Made by a program: the position numbers and the translations under genes
Notes under the pieces: generated by a model
What the model was told of the DNA's origin: nothing
Databases searched by the model: none
Seen by the model: only the letters and a program-made list of their open reading frames with translations
Shown here: one piece after another, positions 34,870 to 43,673 of the stretch
Layout: each line of letters begins with the position of its first letter
How positions within the stretch are numbered: position 1 is the stretch's first letter
DNA from: Nitrospinaceae bacterium
Lineage (GTDB): Bacteria; Nitrospinota; Nitrospinia; Nitrospinales; Nitrospinaceae
Assembly: GCA_029261535.1 (NCBI GenBank)
Contig: JAJDBF010000078.1
Location: forward strand, 1 to 64,000
Reading direction: 5' to 3'
DNA: 64,000 bases

Positions 34870-36186
34870 ATGGATCCTAAAACAAAAATTCGATTGCGCG
34901 ATCTGGCGCAGGAAGCTGAGAACCGAAAGGATGCTCTTTACGTGGTAGGCGGAACCCTCAGGGATCGCCGACTCGATCGTGAATTCAGTGACATTGATCT
35001 CATCTGCATTGATGCCGGTTACTGGGCTCGCTGGTTTTCAAAACGCATCCATTCCCCTTGTGTCGTCCTGCACGATGAACCCGGCCATGAAGTATTTCGT
35101 ATTCCGCTGGGCAAACATTATTTTTGTGACTTTTGCACGCGGCAGGGAAATTCTCTTGAAGAAGATTTGGCAAAACGCGACTTCACCATCAATGCATTGG
35201 CACAACCGCTATCTGACTTTCTCGAAAACAAACCTGAATTGATCGATCTGCATAACGGGATTCGCGACTTGAGCGACCGAACCATCCGTGCGCTTCAGGG
35301 CAGTTCTTTTCAAGATGATCCCCTGCGCATGCTACGTGCGTTCCGACTGGCGGCCCAGCTAAATTTCAATATTGCACCCGCCACCCTGACAGCCATTGGC
35401 GAGGAGGCTGTCGGCATCCGCAGAGTTTCCGGTGAACGCATTTCGCAGGAGTTACTACTTCTTTTTAACAACAAGCAGTGCGATGTCCCGGCCCTTAAAA
35501 GCTCCGGACTGTTGACACAACTTTTGCAAAGCGCAGGTACCACATCAGCCCATACGGAAAACCTTTTAACTGTCTGGCAGAGGTATCATTCCGCTTGGGA
35601 CAGCCTCCCTATTTCTTTGAGAGAGTATCAAACCTTCTATCATAAAATATTTGATGAAGGCTCCAACCGTGCTCTGTTTGGATTGTCCCTCCTGTTTTCT
35701 AATTCGGGAACAGAAGCTTCCGCTGAATTCATGAAAAGTTACAAATTCAGCAATCGTCAGATAGAATGTGTAACCACAACCGTTCAGCTCTATCAGCACA
35801 TCCGCCAGTTTTGGGATGACAAAAAGGAAACACCCCCCAAGGCTCTGCTCTATCAGTGGGCCACAAATTACGAAGAAGTTTTTCCACAGGCTTTTCTGCA
35901 AACAGCCCTGATTTTCTCCGATGAGAAAGATTTGCAGGAAAGCAGGGCTTCATTCCTGAAATCCTGTCTCGATTTTTTCATCAACCAGTATTTGCCGACA
36001 ACAACGGCAGACACTCTTCTCAGTGGACATGATCTACAGGAATCGTTTAACCTCAAACCCTCGCCCTTGTTCAAAACCCTCCTCGAAAAAATCCGGGAGG
36101 CACGTGTACTGGGTAAAGTGTCCACCAAAGAACAGGCGGAAATTTTAGTCCGTCAGCTAATAAAAACTGCGAAGGAATCATCGTGA
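34870..36186 (+). CDS. CCA-adding/poly(A) polymerase-family nucleotidyltransferase
   Basis: A 438-residue class II nucleotidyltransferase. The active-site head has GGTLRDR followed by FSDIDLICID with the two catalytic aspartates, then RDFTINALA and the LHNGIRDLSDRTIRAL...DDPLRMLRAFRLAAQL neck motif. The enzyme either adds CCA to tRNA 3' ends or polyadenylates RNA; sequence alone does not separate these. The tRNA-Pro in this window encodes its own CCA. The helical C-terminal body (about 200-438) is divergent and lacks an HD domain. It overlaps the next gene's GTG start. Confidence 0.88.
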   Translation: MDPKTKIRLRDLAQEAENRKDALYVVGGTLRDRRLDREFSDIDLICIDAGYWARWFSKRIHSPCVVLHDEPGHEVFRIPLGKHYFCDFCTRQGNSLEEDLAKRDFTINALAQPLSDFLENKPELIDLHNGIRDLSDRTIRALQGSSFQDDPLRMLRAFRLAAQLNFNIAPATLTAIGEEAVGIRRVSGERISQELLLLFNNKQCDVPALKSSGLLTQLLQSAGTTSAHTENLLTVWQRYHSAWDSLPISLREYQTFYHKIFDEGSNRALFGLSLLFSNSGTEASAEFMKSYKFSNRQIECVTTTVQLYQHIRQFWDDKKETPPKALLYQWATNYEEVFPQAFLQTALIFSDEKDLQESRASFLKSCLDFFINQYLPTTTADTLLSGHDLQESFNLKPSPLFKTLLEKIREARVLGKVSTKEQAEILVRQLIKTAKESS

Positions 36187-36839
36187 CCATGGAATACACC
36201 ACCACCGAATGGAACAACAAAAAAGTTATTATTGGAAAAAGTGAAGTCGACCCGGCGCAGACTCTCAAGCTGGTGATCGGTTTTCATGGAGCTGACTCCA
36301 CGCCTGAAAACATGCTGATTCACGCGGGCCAGCTCTCCCTGGAAAACACCGTGCAATTATTCCCCGAGGCTCCCATTGATGCGGGAAAGGGGCTTTGGAG
36401 TTGGTGGAAAGACGGTCCGAAGCAAAAAGAAACGGTCGCGGAGTTTTTGAGTTTCACCGACAACCTCATAGAATCCGGACTCACTTTGACCTCTAAAAAG
36501 TCGGGAAATTGCGAAATAATTCTTTGGGGCTTTTCCCAGGGAGGAGCTGCGGCACTCGTATATTCCCTCATAGGCGCACATAAGATTCATAAGTCAGCCG
36601 CCATCTGCGGTTTCCTTCCGGAATTGCCTGAGGCATCTTCTTCCAAAGAAAAATCGCCTTGCAATATCCTCGGAATCTACGGCTTGAACGATGATGTCGT
36701 GCCATCCTTTCTTGCAGAATACGCCCTCGATGAAATTAAAGGTCAGGGGCATGCCGTGAAAGTTTTGGAAACGAAACAGGGTCATGAAGTCACGATAGAA
36801 AACCTAAATGAGATCAACCAATTTCTTGCCCTTCAGTAA
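36183..36839 (+). CDS. phospholipase/carboxylesterase-type serine hydrolase
   Basis: A 218-residue alpha/beta hydrolase of the acyl-protein-thioesterase/carboxylesterase type. The oxyanion segment is FHGADST, the nucleophile elbow GFSQGG, and the catalytic aspartate and histidine lie in YGLNDDVVP and KQGHEVT. It should cleave short-chain or acyl esters; the natural substrate is unknown. GTG 36183, six bases after AAGGA, overlaps the preceding stop; ATG 36189 is an alternative. It is the last gene before the cobalamin riboswitch. Confidence 0.88.
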   Translation: MTMEYTTTEWNNKKVIIGKSEVDPAQTLKLVIGFHGADSTPENMLIHAGQLSLENTVQLFPEAPIDAGKGLWSWWKDGPKQKETVAEFLSFTDNLIESGLTLTSKKSGNCEIILWGFSQGGAAALVYSLIGAHKIHKSAAICGFLPELPEASSSKEKSPCNILGIYGLNDDVVPSFLAEYALDEIKGQGHAVKVLETKQGHEVTIENLNEINQFLALQ

Positions 36840-36939
36840 ACCCTGGTCTACCCGATGAATCCTGAACACCCGGTCCCTGATAATTATTGACTGCATGTTC
36901 CCATCTGGTAAGATCAACCCGACAATTATAATGTTTACG

Positions 36940-37090
36940 TTATAGTCAGGCGTCAGGAAAGACGGTGCAATTCCGTCGCGGACCCGCCGCTGTAACCGGG
37001 GACGAAAGCCGCAATTTGCCACTGCCTGTATATTGGCGGGAAGGCGCGGTGAGTAGACTGATCCGGAAGCCAGAAGGCCTGCCTGATTAA
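36940..37090 (+). promoter_or_regulatory. cobalamin (adenosylcobalamin) riboswitch
   Basis: The conserved core is clear: GGTGCAATTCCGTCGCGG at 36964-36981, CCGCTGTAACCGGGGACG at 36987-37004, GGGAAGGCGCGGTGAGTAG at 37038-37056, and the B12-box-like GGAAGCCAGAAGGCCTGCC at 37065-37083. These form the aptamer that binds B12 and shuts down downstream expression. It ends about 30 bases before the btuF start, close to the ribosome-binding site (GGGAG at 37108-37112), which suggests translational control. It should control the btuF-btuD-btuC-cobQ-cobS-cobU/bluB unit. Confidence 0.95.
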
Positions 37091-37119
37091 ACTTCACACA
37101 CTCTTCGGGAGAACAAGGG

Positions 37120-38082
37120 GTGAAGATTTACCTGCATTCCCATGGCTCCGTTTTATCGGGGTATGATTATTTTGGCAAAACCAGGCCGCGTACGGTGGCT
37201 GTTGTTCTCGCCTGTAATTTTTTCTTTGCCGTTCTATTTCTATTCGCAATCCCCCAGCAAATATTAGCCGACACCTTTCCGAAGCGCATTATCTCTATGG
37301 CACCATCCATCACCGAATCCCTGTTTGCCATAGGCGCAGGTGACCGGGTCGTTGGTCGAACCGATTTTTGCAAATGGCCCAAAGAAGCGTGCCAGAGACC
37401 CAATGTCGGCGGCATGCTCAATCCCAGCACGGAAACCTGGCTCACCCTCCAACCTGATTTGATAATTTTCCTGAGGACTAGTAACCGGCTTGAAGCCAAG
37501 GCGAGAAGCCTCGGACTAAAAACCCTCACCGTCGAAATGGACCGTATCGCCACTATTTTTAAAAGCTGGCAATTGATGGGAACAGTTCTTGGACTCGAAA
37601 CTTCGGTCACAAAACTCGAAACCTCCATCCGTCGTGAAATCGATGAGGTCAAATCAAAAACCAAAGGTCTTCGTAAAATAGAAACCCTCCTGTTGCTCGG
37701 CGACAGTTCGGATCCCGGTCGCGATCTGTTTGCTGTCGGACGTTCCACTTTTCTAGGAGAACTGATAGAACTTGCGGGCGGTAAAAATATTTTGGAAAGC
37801 CCAGCGGCCAGTTACCCCCGCATCTCCAAGGAATTTATTCTCGCCCGATCTCCAGAAGTGATCATTGAAGCCGGCCCGAAATCCAACCTCACTGGCGATG
37901 AATATGGACGACGGATGAAAGAGTGGAAACCTTTTGCCTCCATCCGTGCCGTACAAAATAAACGGATTTTTTTCATCGGTGAAGACTATGCGGTGATTCC
38001 AGGCCCACGCCTGCATCTGATTCTAAAAAAGTTTGCACACGCCCTGCATCCGGAAATATTTCCCAACAAGGTTCCGAGATGA
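37120..38082 (+). CDS. btuF: periplasmic corrinoid-binding protein of a BtuCDF transporter
   Basis: A 320-residue class III substrate-binding protein. A long N-terminal signal region (hydrophobic core at about residues 27-45) is followed by the BtuF/FhuD fold with KRIISMAPSITESLFAIGAG, ending in the PGPRLHLILK segment. It captures cobalamin or cobinamide in the periplasm for BtuCD. GTG 37120 is eight bases after GGGAG. The position directly behind a cobalamin riboswitch makes B12 the substrate rather than a siderophore. It overlaps btuD by four bases (ATGA). Confidence 0.92.
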   Translation: MKIYLHSHGSVLSGYDYFGKTRPRTVAVVLACNFFFAVLFLFAIPQQILADTFPKRIISMAPSITESLFAIGAGDRVVGRTDFCKWPKEACQRPNVGGMLNPSTETWLTLQPDLIIFLRTSNRLEAKARSLGLKTLTVEMDRIATIFKSWQLMGTVLGLETSVTKLETSIRREIDEVKSKTKGLRKIETLLLLGDSSDPGRDLFAVGRSTFLGELIELAGGKNILESPAASYPRISKEFILARSPEVIIEAGPKSNLTGDEYGRRMKEWKPFASIRAVQNKRIFFIGEDYAVIPGPRLHLILKKFAHALHPEIFPNKVPR

Positions 38083-38918
38083 CAAATCCACAACCGGAAA
38101 CATCAGCCCGTGCTAACAAAGCACCAGAAGAAACCACCCCTTCCCTGCTAAAATTCAATGAGCTTTCATTCTCTTATGCAGATGATGAGGTGCTACGGCA
38201 AATCAACCTGAACCTGCGGGCGGGTGAATGGATGGGTGTGATCGGGCCCAATGGGTCCGGCAAATCCACCCTGATCAAACTGATGGGAGGCCTGTTAAAA
38301 TCATCCGACGACTCGATTCTCTTCCGCGCGAAAGATATTCAGAGTTATTCAAGAGCAGAACTTGCTCGGGAAATTGCGTGGATTCCCCAGGAAACCAGTA
38401 CACCTTTTTCTTTTTCGGCCTATGAAATGGTGATGATGGGTCGTCACCCTTACCTCAAAGCATTCCGGTTTGAAAGTGGCGAGGATCATGCTATATGTGA
38501 TCGCGCCATGGAAATCACATCGACCACGGAGTTCAAGACGCGGAAGTTTTCTGAACTCAGTGGTGGCGAAAAGCAACGTATCCTTATTGCCAGTGCCATC
38601 GTGCAGTCGCCTGAAATCATGTTACTGGATGAACCCACAGCTTCTCTTGATTTAAAATATCAGATACAGGTCCTCGACATACTTAAAAGTCTGAATCGGG
38701 AGCGCGGCATCACGATGGTGCTCGCCATGCACGACCTCAACCTCGCGGCAAAGTATTGCCACCGGTTAGTCCTCTTGAAAGAAGGCCGTATTGTGTGCGA
38801 TGGGACACCAGCAGATGTCCTGCAAAAAGATATTATTGAAGACGTTTACGAAGTGAAAGTGCAAATTCTAAAATCACCAATGGATGGAAGCCTTCTCATC
38901 TTTCCGGAGTCAGAGTAA
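38079..38918 (+). CDS. btuD: corrinoid ABC transporter ATPase
   Basis: A 279-residue FecE/BtuD-type ABC ATPase with Walker A GPNGSGKST, signature LSGGEKQR, Walker B IMLLDEPTASLD and the switch histidine in VLAMHDLN. It powers uptake through BtuC. The 22 N-terminal residues before the ABC core are extra and polar. It is coupled at both ends, overlapping btuF (ATGA) and btuC (TAATG). Confidence 0.94.
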   Translation: MTNPQPETSARANKAPEETTPSLLKFNELSFSYADDEVLRQINLNLRAGEWMGVIGPNGSGKSTLIKLMGGLLKSSDDSILFRAKDIQSYSRAELAREIAWIPQETSTPFSFSAYEMVMMGRHPYLKAFRFESGEDHAICDRAMEITSTTEFKTRKFSELSGGEKQRILIASAIVQSPEIMLLDEPTASLDLKYQIQVLDILKSLNRERGITMVLAMHDLNLAAKYCHRLVLLKEGRIVCDGTPADVLQKDIIEDVYEVKVQILKSPMDGSLLIFPESE

Positions 38919-39934
38919 TGGCCTCGGCAATCCTGACCGCCAGACGATTCACCCTCAGCCTGACCGGGTTTGGCTTTCTGTTCATTGCCACCGTGCTTTT
39001 GGCCCCTTTGATTGGGCCGACAAAAATTGATTTGTACAACGCCTTGTTCGGTTCCTCCAATTACTCTGAAAATGTCGATGCCAATATTTTGTTCGTAGCC
39101 CGCTTGCCCAGAATTTTAATGGCCGCACTAACGGGTGCCGCTCTCTCCCTTGCCGGGGCAGTGTTTCAGGCGTTACTCCGAAATGATCTTGCCGCTCCGT
39201 TCACGCTCGGTGTCTCCAGTGGAGCCTCCCTTGGTGCGGTGCTTGCCATCAGTCTTGGCTGGCATTTTTCAATTTTCGGACTACCTGCTTTTTCAATTGC
39301 CGCTTTTATGGGAGCACTCGGAGCAATCTTCCTCGTTTTTAATCTGGTCAAAACACCGCACGGTCAGTTTTCGACCTCCCTGCTTTTACTTGCCGGGGTC
39401 ACCGCCAATTTCTTTTTCGCATCACTCGTGATGTTCATCCATTACATGTCTGATTTCACCCGCTCCTTTCAAATTGTGCGCTGGTTGATGGGGAGCCTGG
39501 ATGTCACCAATATGGAAAATATGGTTTCTGTTTTTCCCCTGGTCGCTTTGGGAACGACCGTCCTCATCTGGAAGGCTCGCGATTTAAACCTGACCAGTAC
39601 CGGCGTGGAGTCGGCTATGAGCCGCGGGGTGGATGTCGAGCGCACCCAGAAAATCGGTTTCATAATGGCATCGCTGATCACCGGAGCCGTGGTTTCCATC
39701 AGCGGCCCTATCGGATTTGTCGGGTTAATTGTTCCCCATATTGTTCGGTTGATTGTCGGGCCGGACCTGCGCATCCTGTTACCTGCATCCATTTTTTTTG
39801 GCGCAAGTTTTCTTATCCTGTGCGACACCTTCGCCCGCACCCTCATGGCCCCTGTGGAAATTCCGGTCGGGGTCATCACCGCCATGCTCGGCGGACCATT
39901 TTTTATATGGCTCCTCAAAAGAAAACCCGCTTGA
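38918..39934 (+). CDS. btuC: corrinoid ABC transporter permease
   Basis: A 338-residue FecCD/BtuC-family inner-membrane permease with about nine or ten helices. Family hallmarks are RLPRILMAALTGAALSLAG near the N terminus and the coupling region ISGPIGFVGLIVPHIVR. The C-terminal helices contain PVEIPVGVITAMLGGPFFIWLL, as in BtuC. It forms the channel through which BtuF delivers corrinoids. It overlaps btuD by one base and is followed by cobQ after eleven bases. Confidence 0.94.
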   Translation: MASAILTARRFTLSLTGFGFLFIATVLLAPLIGPTKIDLYNALFGSSNYSENVDANILFVARLPRILMAALTGAALSLAGAVFQALLRNDLAAPFTLGVSSGASLGAVLAISLGWHFSIFGLPAFSIAAFMGALGAIFLVFNLVKTPHGQFSTSLLLLAGVTANFFFASLVMFIHYMSDFTRSFQIVRWLMGSLDVTNMENMVSVFPLVALGTTVLIWKARDLNLTSTGVESAMSRGVDVERTQKIGFIMASLITGAVVSISGPIGFVGLIVPHIVRLIVGPDLRILLPASIFFGASFLILCDTFARTLMAPVEIPVGVITAMLGGPFFIWLLKRKPA

Positions 39935-39945
39935 GGATCGCGTCC

Positions 39946-41466
39946 ATGACATCTAAAGTACCGGCATTTAAATCGTTGATGATTCAGGGCACCGGGTCTG
40001 GCGTTGGTAAAAGTATTCTCACCGCCGCCTTTTGCAGATGGTTTAAAAAACGCGGAGTCCGTGTCGCGCCCTTTAAAGCGCAGAACATGTCTCTCAATTC
40101 TTTCATTACCAGGGACGGCCTTGAAATGGGACGAGCGCAGGCTTATCAGGCTCAAGCCTGCCAAATCGCCCCGCACGTATGTATGAACCCGGTCCTGCTC
40201 AAACCTTCAGGTGACAACCTGTCGCAAGTGGTGCTGATGGGAAAACTCAAATGCAACAACAACGCTCGCCAATATTACAATAATCGCGAGGAGCATTTCG
40301 CGGTCGTGCAATCTGCTTTCAAATACTTAAGAGAAAATTATGAAATGGCGGTGATCGAAGGCGCTGGGAGTCCTGCTGAAATCAACCTCCGGGAAAATGA
40401 TATCGTCAACATGGCGACTGCGCACATGGCCAACGCCCCGGTTTTGATCGTTGGCGATATCGACCGGGGAGGTGTCTTCGCCTGGATGAAGGGAACTTAC
40501 GATTTATTAACGGAGGAAGAGCAAGGCCGGGTTTCTGGCTTCATCATTAATAAATTTCGCGGTGACATCAACCTGTTGCAACCAGGAGTCCGTATGTTTG
40601 AGGATATGGTGAAAAAACCGGTGCTTGGCGTGATCCCGTTTCAACGGGATTTGTTTGTCGATGAAGAGGACGCGCTACCCTCCACGCAAACCAAGAATCA
40701 CGATCCCTCAAAACTAAATATCGTTATCATTCGCCTGCCGCGAATTTCAAATTTCACCGACTTCACACCGTTGGTTGAAGATCCCAATGTTTCTGTACGC
40801 TATGTGTGGCAGGCCTCACAGTTAGGCCATCCAGACCTGCTCATCATTCCTGGTAGCAAAAATACGCTGGCCGATTGCCAGTTCCTGAAAGAGGAAGGCC
40901 TGCAAGAAACCATCCTCAAATGCCATAAACAAGGAAGCATTGTCCTCGGTGTATGCGCGGGGTTTCAGATACTGGGGAGCACCCTGCACGATCCAGAGAA
41001 TATTGAAAGCCATCATAGGCAAATTTCCGGCATCGGGCTTTTCCAAATGGAAACCACCCTTCAACCCGAAAAAATCACACAACAGGTCTGCACGAAAACC
41101 GTCAACAGTCCTCTGTTTAAACAATCTCTGGACCTCACCGGCTATGAAATTCACATGGGGATCTCCGAGTTTCAAAAAACCTACCACCACCTATTTGCCA
41201 GCGAAACCAACGACCCCGTAGGCTCACTTGGGATTTGTAATGACGACGGCTCGGTGATCGGCACATACCTGCACGGGCTTTTTGACAGTGACTCCTTTCG
41301 CGAAGCCTTTTTAAATCGATTGCGAAATTTGCGCGGACTCCCGCAACCTGAGCAGGCATTTCATTTTTCTAAATTACGGGAAGATCAATTCGACAAGCTA
41401 TCCGATCTGATTGAAAACCATATCGACCATCAGCAAGTGCTGGATATTTTGGAACGGTCATCATAA
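39946..41466 (+). CDS. cobQ: adenosylcobyric acid synthase (glutamine-hydrolysing)
   Basis: A 506-residue enzyme that amidates side chains b, d, e and g of adenosylcobyrinate a,c-diamide. The N-terminal ATP-binding part has GTGSGVGKS, AQNMSLNS and DIDRGGVFA. The C-terminal glutaminase domain has the nucleophile in VLGVCAGFQILG and the catalytic histidine in GTYLHGLFD. The frame runs back to 39820 inside btuC, but ATG 39946, with GAGGA nine bases upstream, gives the family's usual start. It belongs to the riboswitch-controlled unit. Confidence 0.95.
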   Translation: MTSKVPAFKSLMIQGTGSGVGKSILTAAFCRWFKKRGVRVAPFKAQNMSLNSFITRDGLEMGRAQAYQAQACQIAPHVCMNPVLLKPSGDNLSQVVLMGKLKCNNNARQYYNNREEHFAVVQSAFKYLRENYEMAVIEGAGSPAEINLRENDIVNMATAHMANAPVLIVGDIDRGGVFAWMKGTYDLLTEEEQGRVSGFIINKFRGDINLLQPGVRMFEDMVKKPVLGVIPFQRDLFVDEEDALPSTQTKNHDPSKLNIVIIRLPRISNFTDFTPLVEDPNVSVRYVWQASQLGHPDLLIIPGSKNTLADCQFLKEEGLQETILKCHKQGSIVLGVCAGFQILGSTLHDPENIESHHRQISGIGLFQMETTLQPEKITQQVCTKTVNSPLFKQSLDLTGYEIHMGISEFQKTYHHLFASETNDPVGSLGICNDDGSVIGTYLHGLFDSDSFREAFLNRLRNLRGLPQPEQAFHFSKLREDQFDKLSDLIENHIDHQQVLDILERSS

Positions 41467-41537
41467 CCTCGCTCTGTACAGCCATATTTACTGGGGATCT
41501 TCCGCAAAAGCTTTTGAGGAACTTCTCAAAATGTTAC

Positions 41538-42302
41538 GTGATTGACACTATTCAACAGGTAAAAACTTTGGGATTCTTTTCGGCATTGAGTTTTTTGACT
41601 ATCCTGTCCGTTGGGCGGAAACGACTTGAGCACAGTTCCCATTCTGCTTTATTTTTTCCGTTGATTGGATTGCTGATCGGTGCTTTGTGTTACGCAGTCG
41701 ACCAGTTTGCCTCTCACTACCTGTTCCCTGAGGTTCGCGCCCTGCTGGTCGTTTTTTTTCTTACCCTGATTTCAGGTGGACTGCACCTCGATGGTCTCGC
41801 GGATTCCGCTGACGGTCTGCTGTCTCATCGCAATCGTGATGAGATGCTAAGCATCATGCGGGACCCACGAATCGGCACCATGGGAATGCTGGCTCTGATT
41901 TTTTGCCTGACATTCAAATGGATGGCGTTGATTGCATTGTCCTCTACCGGCTCAGGGGTTTGGATTGTTGCCGCTCCGGCCATTGCCCGGACCGCTCTGG
42001 TAGCGGGACTCGTCACCTATCCGCACGCACGCCCACAAGGTGGCACTCATTCTACGTTTTATCAGCAAGGAAAATGGTCCCTTCTGGCACTGGCCTGGAT
42101 TCCATTTGTCATCTCCTTTACTCAGCACTGGCTCGCGGGACTTTCAGCGATTATATTATTCTTCAGTCTGTTTATAATGTTTAACCGCTATGTCATCATC
42201 AAACTCGGGGGAATTACTGGCGACACTCTCGGAGCACTTTGCGAAATCATGGAAACCGCCATGCTGTTGCTCGGCGCGTTGGTCCTGGCTAAAGGAATTT
42301 AA
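41538..42302 (+). CDS. cobS: cobalamin (5'-phosphate) synthase
   Basis: About 254 residues, a multi-helix inner-membrane enzyme that joins adenosyl-GDP-cobinamide to alpha-ribazole (phosphate). The active-site motif GGLHLDGLADSADGLLS is present, with the later GDTLGALCEI segment. The start is uncertain: TTG 41514, GTG 41538 and TTG 41568 are all in frame and none has a good ribosome-binding site; I use GTG 41538. The gene ends four bases before the fusion gene that supplies its GDP-cobinamide substrate. Confidence 0.9.
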   Translation: MIDTIQQVKTLGFFSALSFLTILSVGRKRLEHSSHSALFFPLIGLLIGALCYAVDQFASHYLFPEVRALLVVFFLTLISGGLHLDGLADSADGLLSHRNRDEMLSIMRDPRIGTMGMLALIFCLTFKWMALIALSSTGSGVWIVAAPAIARTALVAGLVTYPHARPQGGTHSTFYQQGKWSLLALAWIPFVISFTQHWLAGLSAIILFFSLFIMFNRYVIIKLGGITGDTLGALCEIMETAMLLLGALVLAKGI

Positions 42303-42306
42303 GCGT

Positions 42307-43569
42307 ATGCCATCTACAAACCACACATTACTCATCACGGGCGGTTGCCGAAGTGGAAAAAGCCAATACGCGTTGACCCGCTTCCAGAATTTTAGCGGGA
42401 AAAAATTCCTGCTTGCCACCGCCGAAGCTCTTGATGAAGAAATGACAGGGCGCATTAAGCGGCACCGTCAGGAACGTGGCGATGATTGGACCACCCTGGA
42501 GGAGCCACTCAAACTTGACTCAATATTCCAAAAGGAACCTTCACCCGGCAGTCTCATTGTTTTGGACTGCCTTACCCTTTGGGTCAGCAACATGATGATT
42601 GGGAAATATTCTGATGAAGAAATTTTTTCCAGAACCGATCAATTGATTCGATCCATCAAACAATATCCTGGAACAGTCGCGGTAGTCACCAATGAAGTGG
42701 GTTCCGGCATTGTTCCGGACAATGCCATGAGTCGGCAGTTCCGCGATCTTGCAGGGCACATCAATCAACGTTTCGCTGAGGCCTTCGATGAAGTGGTTCT
42801 GCTGGTCTCCGGTTTACCGTTGACCGTCAAGCAGGGCATGCCCCCCTCTGAAAAACTTCAATCTATGGAAACCCCGCATGCCTTCCCTGAAACTGAAAAA
42901 CAAGGCGTCTACAATGCAATCTACCAGCGACGCGACATGCGGCATTTTTTACCCGACCCCATTCATCCTAAAATTTTGGGGCGGATACTCGATGCGGCGC
43001 ACCATGCCGGGTCGGTCGGTTTCATGCAACCCTGGAATTTTATTGTCATTGACGATCCCGCGATCAAACAAAAGGTATACGAAAACTTCAAACAGGCCAG
43101 TACACAAGGTGCCGAACAATTCGAGGGCGAGCAAAAGGAACTTTATCTCTCCATGAAACTGCAGGGCATTCTCGACGCACCCATCAATATCTGTGTGACC
43201 TGCGATTCCACCCGCATGGGCCCCAACGTGCTTGGGCGAAATACCATGCCAGAAACTGATTTGTTCAGCACCTCCTGCGCCGTGCAAAATTTGTGGCTGT
43301 CAGCGCGGGCAGAGGGCCTCGCTGTCGGCTGGGTTTCCATTCTGGAAAAAGAGCAATTGAAAACTGACCTGAACATCCCGCAACATCTGCAACCGGTCGC
43401 CTACCTTTGCATAGGCCATTGCGACGGGTTTTATCGTGAACCCATGTTGCAGAGTAAGGGCTGGGCCAAACGCCTGTCTCTTGAAGAACTGGTTTTTTAC
43501 AATCGTTGGGAGGGCACAGCGGGCGAGTTTAAAATCGTTTTACCACGCCCCCCGGAAGAACCGCATTGA
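42307..43569 (+). CDS. CobU-BluB fusion: cobinamide kinase/guanylyltransferase + DMB synthase
   Basis: A 420-residue bifunctional protein. Residues 1 to about 180 are CobU: P-loop GGCRSGKSQYA (12-22), IKRHRQERGDDW with the guanylylated histidine, and VTNEVGSGIVP. Residues about 200-420 are BluB, a flavin-destructase of the nitroreductase fold: QRRDMRHFLPD, GFMQPWNFI, MGPNVLGR and SCAVQNLWLSARAEGLAVGWVS. The first half phosphorylates and guanylylates adenosylcobinamide; the second cleaves FMNH2 with O2 to give 5,6-dimethylbenzimidazole. Both products feed CobS and CobT, encoded on either side. ATG 42307 follows AGGA by ten bases. The two halves are joined in one frame by a linker of about 20 residues. 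Confidence 0.94.
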   Translation: MPSTNHTLLITGGCRSGKSQYALTRFQNFSGKKFLLATAEALDEEMTGRIKRHRQERGDDWTTLEEPLKLDSIFQKEPSPGSLIVLDCLTLWVSNMMIGKYSDEEIFSRTDQLIRSIKQYPGTVAVVTNEVGSGIVPDNAMSRQFRDLAGHINQRFAEAFDEVVLLVSGLPLTVKQGMPPSEKLQSMETPHAFPETEKQGVYNAIYQRRDMRHFLPDPIHPKILGRILDAAHHAGSVGFMQPWNFIVIDDPAIKQKVYENFKQASTQGAEQFEGEQKELYLSMKLQGILDAPINICVTCDSTRMGPNVLGRNTMPETDLFSTSCAVQNLWLSARAEGLAVGWVSILEKEQLKTDLNIPQHLQPVAYLCIGHCDGFYREPMLQSKGWAKRLSLEELVFYNRWEGTAGEFKIVLPRPPEEPH

Positions 43570-43673
43570 CCGAACTGTTGCCGCAAGGACCGTCAAGTCC
43601 TCCCTATTTTTCAGGAAGATTATTGTTTATATAAGCTTTATGTCGTTTATAATATTGATTACCTATTAATTTC
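43570..43673 (+). promoter_or_regulatory. spacer with possible promoter between fusion gene and repeat-protein gene
   Basis: A 104-base gap with AAGGACCGTCAAGTCCTCC (a short imperfect hairpin) near its start and an AT-rich block, TTTATAATATT around 43641-43651, that could be a -10 region with TTGTTT about 18 bases earlier. This would allow the repeat protein, cytochrome and cobT to be expressed separately from the riboswitch-controlled genes. Confidence 0.3.

Noticed and set aside
39820-39945. An N-terminal extension of CobQ inside btuC
   Set aside because: The extra residues are arginine/histidine-rich out-of-frame btuC sequence; ATG 39946 has a good ribosome-binding site and matches the family's start.
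42190-42306. An N-terminal extension of the CobU-BluB protein inside cobS
   Set aside because: It overlaps 113 bases of cobS and encodes non-CobU sequence; ATG 42307 is directly before the P-loop as in all CobU proteins.
43580-43616. AAGGACCGTCAAGTCCTCC followed by TATTTTT as an intrinsic terminator after the fusion gene
   Set aside because: The stem is only five or six bases and the T-run is displaced; too weak to call, although it resembles part of the mosaic repeats.
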